The notes under the pieces are model-generated. The model saw only the letters and a list, made by a program, of their open reading frames with translations. It had not been told where the DNA came from and ran no database searches. Positions 55,409 through 64,000 of a DNA stretch of 64,000 bases are shown here, piece after piece. Numbering within the stretch: the stretch's first letter is position 1; each line of letters begins with the position of its first letter. A program made the position numbers and the translations under genes. Origin of the DNA: Zoroaster sp. YZ-2022 (lineage: Eukaryota; Echinodermata; Asteroidea; Forcipulatida; Zoroasteridae); the NCBI GenBank assembly GCA_029582265.1, contig CM055816.1, positions 1,178,001 through 1,242,000 of the forward strand, read 5' to 3'.

Positions 55409-55595
55409 CGTGTTTATGGTGTAAACCGAGGACACCCTATTGTTCCCCTCTTTTGTTCCCTTTGTTGTTGGACTCTAACTTTTTGAGGCCTCTCCCATTA
55501 GATTTGTACACGTTTACATACCGAGGACACCCTCCGCATACTGAGGACATATTGTTCCCTTTTGTTAAGTGTCCTCGGTTTACACCATAAACACG
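55409..55595. mobile_element. 187-bp MITE with 27-bp perfect TIRs
   Basis: The left TIR starts CGTGTTTATGGTGTAAACCG (continuing AGGACAC); the right TIR at 55569-55595 is its exact complement. Internal ACCGAGGACACCCT repeats once more near 55524. No coding capacity. Confidence 0.88.
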
Positions 55596-56660
55596 TACAC
55601 TCACACACACACATGCATTGGATTACAGCATGATTACAGTGACCTCACGCTGTGTTGGCTACCAAGCGAGATTCAAACTAATTCGCCTTCCCTGTGGCAT
55701 AAACAAACCTTGGATGAAGGTGCGAATTGAAGGGCGATTAACTAACTTGCTTAACTTTTTCTTTACAAACCCCACTCCTATGGGATTGTCGCGTACAGTG
55801 TAATAGAAGACAATCTGTACGACAGTGTGTTTTAATGTCACTACTAACGGCAAAGAAGCTCTTTAGTTCGGTTTTCGGAACATATTTTCTTTTAGAAATA
55901 TTATCCCCATCAACCAAAAATATATATTGCATATAAATCAAAGAATGGTAAAAGGAGAAAAACAGTGCCCTTTGCTACTTGCCTTTTATGCATTCCTGAT
56001 ATTCAATTGTTTTTTTTATTTTGTATACAATCAAATTAGCAGTAGGAACAACAGTTTATTGACATTTGACAAAAGCTACTATTAATACAATATTAATCCC
56101 GTGGGAATTAAAATAGGCAAGTCTCATTTCAGATCTGATGGGCGGCGATCCATGCCCTCAGTCTACAATCGGGCAACGTCTGGTAATATCAGACGGTCCC
56201 AAAATAATATAATAATAAGATTATAGTTTCTTGATAAGATAATAGTTCTTGTCTCAACTAACGCTTTTTATTTATTTATTTATTTTTATTTTATTTAATT
56301 TTTTATTGTTTTTATTGTTTTTTTTAATGTTTTAATTTTACGCTCTGCCGACACCCAATTTATAATCTAATGTGGGTTTGTCCACGTTTTGATAATAATG
56401 CTTAATTTTTTTTTTTTAAACGATGAAATTTTCTGCAATTTACCCCTTTTTTAGAAGAAAAAATGCTTAAAAGACTAAAATATGGATGTTGCACCCTGGG
56501 ATCAGAAATCAGCTGAGAATTCTTCCATTTTCGTAGTTTTTTGGGAAAAATCAATTCTTTTCTTAATTTTTCTGTTTATAATTCAACTGATTTCTTAACA
56601 TTTTTTCTCCATAATTTTGCTATAAAATGTTTAAAAAAACACGTCCAAACCCATTTCTAC
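55596..56660. other. No gene seen
   Basis: AT-rich, with T-rich low complexity at 56268-56340. Confidence 0.5.
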
Positions 56661-56805
56661 GGAAGCTTAAATGACCATCCGTGTTACTTAGATTATTTAT
56701 CATGGAAAGACGGAATAGTTATCTTGAAAACACTGATTGCCTTTGTCTTTCCATGATGAAAGAAAACCTCTGTAACTCGAAACATGGATGGTCATTTAAG
56801 CTTCC
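56661..56805. mobile_element. 145-bp inverted-repeat element
   Basis: GGAAGCTTAAATGACCATCC (56661-56680) and its exact complement (56786-56805). A second inner pair ATCATGGAAAGAC / GTCTTTCCATGAT extends the hairpin. Confidence 0.75.
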
Positions 56806-56954
56806 ACATTTCTATAATTCACTGCGCGCACATTTGCGATAAGGCTTATAGCACTTTCATCCGTATAAAATAATTATGTCAGTGTATAACAATAACATGT
56901 GGCAGTTACTCTGGTACCTACACTTATGCCATATCATTTTGAACACAATTAGAA

Positions 56955-57095
56955 TATAAAACATTACGTTTAGTCGTTGCCAGCAACAGTTTACGGTAAT
57001 TTCACTTTCGTTGTCCTTTATTTCGAGCTGTCATTTTTGTACATAGTTTTGGAATTGTTAACGCTTGTTCTAAATTTAAGAGTGAATTCTAACAG
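56955..57095. repeat. Dispersed repeat, about 140 bp, copy 2
   Basis: Direct match to 53218-53352. Confidence 0.85.
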
Positions 57096-58791
57096 ATCGT
57101 TTTTGGCATTCATGACTTCAATTATCTCATCGTGAAATATGATGTTTCGCATCTTTTCGTGATTTATGCAGTCAAATTAACAGTCATCGATGCGCAGAGG
57201 ATTTTTAAAAGTATTTATGTGTTTTTTACAAAATTGTTTACGGGTACCCGGGTACTGAAGATTTCCGGTTCAAGAAATAATCGAAAACACACAGTCCTAA
57301 AAATGGGTAATTTGTGTTATGTGCAAGATTGTTTTATTTTTACATTTTTTAAATACATTTTTTAAGTTGCTAAGACCCCTACGACTATTTTATAAACAAT
57401 TAAAACTCCAATTAATATTTAATGACTGTAGAACCGCCTCACAATCTCAAAATCTGAAAATATGGCGATAAAAGCGGGTTGCTGGTAATAAATTAAAAAT
57501 TGCCATTGTAGGCTTTGGACAGAAGCTATTGTGATGTCAAATTGAAGTAAACCCAGTGAATGGCCCATATTTTATCAAAATTAAGTCGATTGTAAATTAG
57601 TTTTTTGATTTTATCAGCAAAAACGAGGAATTTGGTAATAAAATTATAAATATAGATTTTATTGTTTAGCTGTGGTGGAACTACAAATTCCGCATGATTC
57701 CCGCCTTAATTCTGAAGTTTAACCTTTCAGCAACATTTTGTATTGATACCAAAATTAGCTGCGACCTGAGACCTGTGATTTTGTAGTTATTTTTGTAAAC
57801 CTCATCCCAACAAATTTGAACCTTTTTCGTAACTCGACTGTGAGCAGCGCACGCCGCACAGTGAAACTGACAATACTTAATTATTCCCTTGCGGTTTCCG
57901 CTTCGTATACAAGAAGTCTCGCAAAATGATAGCCATGAGAAATAATTATGCAGTTAGAAATGTTATAAGTGGCTTGATAGTGGAAAGCAAGACGTATCTA
58001 AATAAATGAAAATATTCAGTTATTAAAGCCCCTACACTATAATATTCATTCATTAAAGCCCCTACATAAAATAAAATAAAATAAAATAAAATAAACAAAA
58101 GCACATCACCGCACCGATATTGAAGCCGACCTATGACCAGAAACCTATGAAGCTAGAAAAGGAAATGATTTGATCATATGTTCGATTATTGTTAAAAATT
58201 ATTTAGATGTTTTGGTTTTCGTTGAAAACTTTTTGAAATATTATTACACTTGTAAAAAACATGTTCTGTCTTTTATAATGACATTAACATAATAATGGGA
58301 AACGTGGGTTTGGTATTCACGTGTCTCAAGTTCTGTTGAGACTCCGTAATCAATAGGAGTATCCGTTGAGAAGTAGTTGGACTATCTAACTGAATTTAAA
58401 AAAAAAAAATCTGAATGAGTAGAAAGGAAACCTCAATAGTTTGAACTCTTTGGAACACAGATTCATCAAAGATGATTTCAGTTAAATATATACCAAGACT
58501 ATGGCCTGATGTTGGCTGTACACTCACCTAATCTGGTTAAATATTTGATGGAATTGATATAGATAATTCAGTGTGTTTTTTGGAGTTTTTTTTTTGCACA
58601 TTAAGTCTTTAAGAGTCATTTGAACATTTTAAAGGTATACAATCAGTTTGTGTTCATATATAATTTTAAGTCCATTGTTATGTTATTTGTTTTCCATTTC
58701 ATTTTACTGTAAAGGTTTTGTTTGTACCTATTTGGATTTGGATTGGTTTTTGATTTTGTTTTTAGATTTTGTAGTTTGTTCAGGATCCAAA
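57096..58791. other. No gene seen
   Basis: 57130-57215 is an inverted match to 45885-45960 (TGTTTCGCATCTTTTCG, ATGCAGTCAAATTAACA). (AAAAT)n at 58069-58094. No coding signal. Confidence 0.5.
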
Positions 58792-59291
58792 NNNNNNNNN
58801 NNNNNNNNNNNNNNNNNNNNNNNNNNNNNNNNNNNNNNNNNNNNNNNNNNNNNNNNNNNNNNNNNNNNNNNNNNNNNNNNNNNNNNNNNNNNNNNNNNNN
58901 NNNNNNNNNNNNNNNNNNNNNNNNNNNNNNNNNNNNNNNNNNNNNNNNNNNNNNNNNNNNNNNNNNNNNNNNNNNNNNNNNNNNNNNNNNNNNNNNNNNN
59001 NNNNNNNNNNNNNNNNNNNNNNNNNNNNNNNNNNNNNNNNNNNNNNNNNNNNNNNNNNNNNNNNNNNNNNNNNNNNNNNNNNNNNNNNNNNNNNNNNNNN
59101 NNNNNNNNNNNNNNNNNNNNNNNNNNNNNNNNNNNNNNNNNNNNNNNNNNNNNNNNNNNNNNNNNNNNNNNNNNNNNNNNNNNNNNNNNNNNNNNNNNNN
59201 NNNNNNNNNNNNNNNNNNNNNNNNNNNNNNNNNNNNNNNNNNNNNNNNNNNNNNNNNNNNNNNNNNNNNNNNNNNNNNNNNNNNNNNNNNN
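58792..59291. other. Assembly gap, 500 N
   Basis: Exactly 500 undetermined bases, a conventional placeholder. Frames crossing it are meaningless. Confidence 1.
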
Positions 59292-60359
59292 TCTTTCGAT
59301 GACAACCCTTTAGTGATTAAAATTAAAAAAACCAAAAAAAAAAAACTTCAAAAAGTTTTTTTTTAAAAAAATAAGTTTTTTTTTATAATCTTTTTTCTCC
59401 TATATAAACAATTTTAAAAAAAAAAAAAACCTGATCACACCACTTCAAAGCACTAAATAAACTGTTACTATATTCAAATATGTTCTTTACTCCTGCAAAT
59501 TATCGAGTTAATTCCATTACATTCATTGGTTATATAGATTCTTGCGTCAGGAGATAAACAATTGATTTAATTTGCCCTAAACCGATGTGTGTTACCTGCT
59601 TTTCTGTATGCTCAGTGTTTTCCGAGTGTCTGTGAAAAAACTAACAGGCGACTCGGAGCGATTCAAACCCACGACCTCCTGCTTACGCCAATTGTGTGGG
59701 CCCCCTGGTTGCCTTTCCATCTTATCCCTACATTTTGCCTAAGAATTGAAGGTTCTGGCTGTTGCCCATCTTCAACTTTATACTAGGTAGGGGCTTGTAA
59801 CTACTGGAATATACTGGACATTTTATATGTTTTTGATGGGAGGGCTTCTCGTGCTTTAAAAGGAGACATTTTTCTGATTTTTCTTCCAGCCTACAACATA
59901 CAGCAACAACCTACAGCATACAGCATATAGCCTACACATACAGCATATACCCTACAGCATAGCTACAACTCTGGCATACAGCCTAGCCACATATACTGAC
60001 TTGGTGATTATATTTTGAAGTCTGATTCCAGCCTCATTGTAACTCATTCAACTTGTCTTGGGACGCTACAGCACCTCTTTTGTATTGGACAATGGGTAGT
60101 CACACAGCATATTCTTTCTTATCTTGCTCCTCAGCACTGGATCAATGTGCCTGTCTGATAAACAACACTCAGATGATAGGCTTCATGGTGTATCCTTTAC
60201 CTTATATTAATATGAAACTCTACTAGCAACATCTATCCCGTGTCATAAGAAAGTTTTGGAACTAGAATCACATATGGTAACCATGTGCCACATTTCCCAA
60301 CAGAGCTACTTATATCAGGATATAAATCAATCTGGTCAAATTCAGGGATTCTAAATCCA
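59292..60359. other. No gene; tRNA-SINE-like remnant on the minus strand
   Basis: The minus strand near 59650-59690 reads GTCGTGGGTTTGAATCGCTC, B-box-like, so a decayed SINE is plausible at about 59590-59700. 59890-60000 holds loose CTACAGCATACAGC repeats. Confidence 0.45.
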
Positions 60360-63300
60360 TGAATCTGGATCATTCATCTCAAACTGAACCACCGATTGCT
60401 TATGACCATGAACAACTTTTGGTGTTGAATAAACACACCAGGAAAACAGCAGCTCTATCTCCTTCAACCGTGAACTTGTGGAACCGCATCAAACCTTAGG
60501 TATCAGCACTTGCCGTCCAACACGTCGTGGTAGAAGAGGCGGTCGTCCTGCAAACCATGGCACAGAAAAGTGCTGGACCAACTCAAGGCAATATCTTATC
60601 TAATGATGCTGAACGTCACATCCCTGTTCTTGGCCCCCCACATCTTACTCATCACAATCGTGGAAATCATGGTCAAACTACATGCAGTTGTAACTGATTA
60701 ACTTGAAACCAGTGTCACGCGAAACAAACGACAACCCACATATTTTTCTGTGGAATGCCCACTCCAGTCAGAAACAAGACCAGCCTTTTGTATGATTACA
60801 TTATAGAACATAATGTAGATGTCATATTTCACAGAAACTCTGGTTAGGAAGTGAGGATCCTGTTACCATATATAGCAGAATGTACGCCACTTGGATATAC
60901 TTTTTGAATGTTCCGTGGTGGTGGGATGACTGCATCACATGGGGTATCGTGCTACCATTGTGTACAGAACAGCCTTGAAATTACTACGATTCTTCAAAAT
61001 TGAGACTACAGTTACCACATTTATGAATATGTATGGTAGGCTTATGATCCTACAAAGAAACTTCGCTTTGTCCTCATTTGAGCTGCCCTATCTTCTAAAA
61101 TCGTCTGAAAATCTCTGATTTCCCTAACTGAATTGATGAACTTTTGGATGAAGTTTCGTTGTTATCAGGAAACTCCTTTTGTGTGGGGGGATTTAACATC
61201 CAATGTTGACAATCCCAACAGAAGTGATGTATCACATTTTCACACTTCACCTGCTAGTGTCCGGATTACAGCAATATGTAGATGAACCAACACACAATTG
61301 CGGCCACAATTTTGATTTGTTGATTGCTCGGCCTGATGACTCACTTTGATTGACTAAGCAAAGTTCATAACAACCCTATATTCAGATCATTTGCTGATCC
61401 AATGCACGGTTGACTTTGCTAAACAAAATAACCCAAAGATCACCTTCTCAATCACGGAATTACCGTATCCTTGATGAACAGAGCATTTGCGCTATGGATC
61501 TTTCAACATGCTTTCAGTGATTTTCCATTTGACAGCTAATAACGTCTTGATGATCAAGTTTTATTTTTAAGGATCATGCCATTCTTGACATTCTCGACAA
61601 CCATTGCCCAATGACTACAAGGGACACACACTACATTTCTGTGTAATCAACCGCCTCTGGTATACCACTGGAAATAAGGGGATGCAGGTGCACCAAACGC
61701 AAACTTGAAAAGGAAATGGAATAAATCTCATGTAACATGATGATCGGCATCTTTATGTTAAGCAGATTCATATATTATCCAAATTAATTCATAGTAAAAA
61801 ATCCGCTACTATAAAATGAGCAACTTACAACCTTGCAGATCCTAAAACAGTTTTCAAAAGTTGTGAATACGTTCTCAATAGATCAGTCAAAGCACTCCCT
61901 TCTACTGATTCAATGAAATCACTTAGCAATCGATTCACAAAATTCCTTCATGTGGAGAAAATTGTTAAAATTCGTCAGAATATCACTAACGCTTGAATCA
62001 TCAGAGGCTACTGGGCATACATGTTGAGCCAGACATTCTTCTGAGTAATATGGTCACACCAGGGACCAATTATGTCTCATTTTACTCCTGCTTGATTATG
62101 ATGAGATTTTTAAAGTTAGTTTCCTCCGCTCCTAGTAAATCTTGTGGACTAGATCCGCTGCCTACATGGCTCCTGAAGAAGAACCTGAGATTTTCTTCAC
62201 CCCAAATGTGTTTCTATTATAAATTCATCTTGACGAATGTGGTTTCAGTTTTCTTTTCCTCCAGCTCTAAAGGATGCTGTGTTATACCACCCCTTTGAAA
62301 ATAGCCTGGCCGCTTGGATCAACATTAATTCCCAAGAACCATAGACCCTGTTCAATGACACCGCCTTTCTGTTCAAAGTGATTGAAAAGCTGCTTTTCGT
62401 CGTGTTTCCAAGCATTTGAGGTTAATAATTCTGCATCCAAGCTATTCCAGTCAGCATACAAGTCCAATAGCACTGAGACAGCCTTGTTGAGAGTCAAGAG
62501 GATGATATACATGTATATGCTCTGATAATCGGCAGGCTGTTCTCTTTTGGTGTTGTTGGATTGTCTGCTGCTTTTGACTTACAATTGATCATTTCTATAC
62601 TTTTTAAATAGAATGTCAAATATATTTGGTATTACTAAAGTGTTCAAGTGTTCACGACTGGTTTCATTCTGTACCTCACTGGCCGACTTACTTGCAGCAA
62701 AATCGCGAATGAATACTCCTGAGCCTCAAGCTCTCGATTTTGGTTTGCCGCAGGGCTAACGTATATCGGTCCGCAGTCCTTTTTCACATTCTATACACAT
62801 CCACTTGCCGATTGACATCATTAAGCGCCATACCAATGTTAAATTTCATTTTATGCAGACGACAGCCAGGTGTATATTACTTGTGATCCCCTTCGAGACC
62901 CAAATGATGATGTGAAACACGCTTGTTGTCGACTTTTGACCACTTGTATCATTCTTGAAATCAAAACATGGATGACGCGGCAACATGCCTGCAATTAAAT
63001 GACACTGAAACTGAATTCTCTTTGTGCCATCACTACCCAAGATTATTCTCATACGTTGCAGGGACATCTCTTAAGATCGGTAATATTGTCACTCAAGCCA
63101 TCCACCTCCGTCAGAAATCTCGGTGTAATTTAACTCAAAAATATGAACATGTCAACCCATGTGACTTTTTCGATTTGTATCGCTTCACTAAACTTCCATA
63201 TCCGCAATTTATCTCAAATTAGAATGTTTATTGACCAGACTACTTGCCATCACGTCAATTCGTGCACTTGTTACATCGCGATTAGATTATGCTAACTCTC

Positions 63301-63878
63301 TCTGCTCTCATGGTATAAATGTTTCTGATATATCCAAACGTCTTCAGCGTCTCCAAAATCGATGCAGCCAAACTTCTGTTTTCCAGGCTAAAAAGGTATG
63401 ATCTTGCGTCGCCATATTCTCCAACAACTCCATTGGTTGCCTGTCCACTCGCGTATTGTGTTTAAGATTTTAACTGTTGTATACAAATGTTTCACCAAAA
63501 GGCATTCAACGTATCTTTCTAGACCTCATCTATTCCTACAAATCTGGGGAAATCGGACTTCGCTCAGGCAATGATGATAGATTGTTACAGTGCTTCAAAA
63601 CCAACACTTTCAGTCTAGGTGACAGTGGTTTTATGCTGCTGGTCCCATGCGTTTGGAAATTAATCCTCTGCCTGCCCTACACTCACATCCGTCACACCAC
63701 ATCATTAACAATAAAGTTCAAGAAAGATCTTAAGACTTTTCTATTTTAATTGTTTTTTTTTTTGGGTTTTTGTAGTTGTATAGTTTGTTCCTTTAGATTT
63801 TGTTAAAGCGCTCTGATACCAGTTTCTTCTGTGTTTGGAGCGCTATATAAATGTTCACATTATTATTATTATTATTTG
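60360..63878 (+). mobile_element. Near-full-length but decayed CR1/L2-like LINE
   Basis: In plus orientation: a basic STCRPTRRGRRGGR stretch (60500-60545), then an APE-type endonuclease. WNA.S..NKTS...DYIIEHNVDVI lies at about 60755-60830, a LGSEDP segment near 60850, GDFNI-like near 61185 and DEPTHNCGHNFDLLIARP near 61285. The reverse transcriptase follows: SSAPSKSCGLDPLPTWLL at 62122-62175, a NHRP..-like block near 62335, STETALLRV at 62467, LPQG near 62745 and FYADDSQVYIT with YADD at 62852-62863. The thumb (FHIRNLSQIRMFI) is near 63200-63230 and the C-terminal LRRHILQQLHWLPVHSRIVF near 63400. The 3' UTR ends GGAGCGCTATATAAATGTTC and (ATT)n. Stops and frameshifts throughout. Confidence 0.85.
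63861..63876. repeat. (ATT)n tail of the LINE
   Basis: Five ATT units closing the LINE 3' end; about 120 bp of unassigned sequence follow to the window edge. Confidence 0.85.
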
Positions 63879-64000
63879 TTGCAGACGTCTTCAACCTCTC
63901 GACCACCGAGCTTGCTCTCGATGACTGATTGGCCGGCTAGGAATCCTATATAGCAACGTGGGTTCGCAAGGATATATATAGATTGGTGAAATTCTTGCGT

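Noticed and set aside
58643..59366. Long frames over 58.6-59.4 kb
   Set aside because: They cross the 500-N gap and consist mostly of undetermined residues.

Overview
The window is eukaryotic, non-coding-rich, AT-rich DNA from a metazoan nuclear genome. Introns, THAP/DDE and piggyBac transposases, CR1/L2-like and Tx1/L1-like LINEs, tRNA-derived SINEs, many short inverted-repeat (MITE-like) elements and very abundant minisatellites are all visible. The transposon mix and the recurrent 'taggcctac' word suggest a marine invertebrate deuterostome, an echinoderm being my best guess. That placement is an inference. There are no operons and no recognisable RNA genes.

Layout. 0-1.4 kb: decayed piggyBac transposase. 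2.0-4.7 kb: satellite of about 150 bp monomers. 5.3-9.9 kb: LINE remains on the minus strand, one nested in another. 10.3-18.7 kb: copy A of a segmental duplication, holding a short candidate 3' exon (+), a 33-bp VNTR of roughly 100 units and a candidate signal-peptide first exon (-). 19-26 kb: repeats, including a 350-bp (TTA)n tract and a 966-bp inverted repeat. 26.2-44.7 kb: a set of plausible protein-coding exons on the plus strand, which I read as part of one large unrecognised host gene. Tandem arrays sit on, or directly against, almost every one of its splice junctions. 34.44-41.15 kb, inside an intron of that gene: a 6.7-kb DNA transposon with TIRs of about 800 bp. 46.1-51.7 kb: copy B of the duplication. 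52-58.8 kb: small inverted-repeat elements and repeats. 58,792-59,291: exactly 500 N. 60.3-63.9 kb: a near-full-length but decayed CR1/L2-like LINE (+).

The best-defined system is the 6.7-kb transposon. Its transposase (THAP zinc finger, helix-turn-helix, DDE_4 nuclease) converges with a second unit encoding a SAP-SWIM protein followed by a YqaJ-type (lambda-exonuclease fold) nuclease with a C-terminal PHD finger. Transposase plus YqaJ is the combination described for ISL2EU elements of the PIF/Harbinger-related (PHIS) group. I infer that the transposase cuts the element and that the nuclease/chromatin-reader protein assists.

The most unusual pattern is in the host gene: at least six different minisatellites (units of 21, 40, 52, 60, 83 and 86/52 bp) contain or abut its donor or acceptor sites. 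They multiply candidate splice sites and in places carry degenerate copies of exon ends. Exon phases match at one junction (42,930 to 44,479) and at 33,144 to 34,178. They do not match at the others, so the gene model is incomplete.
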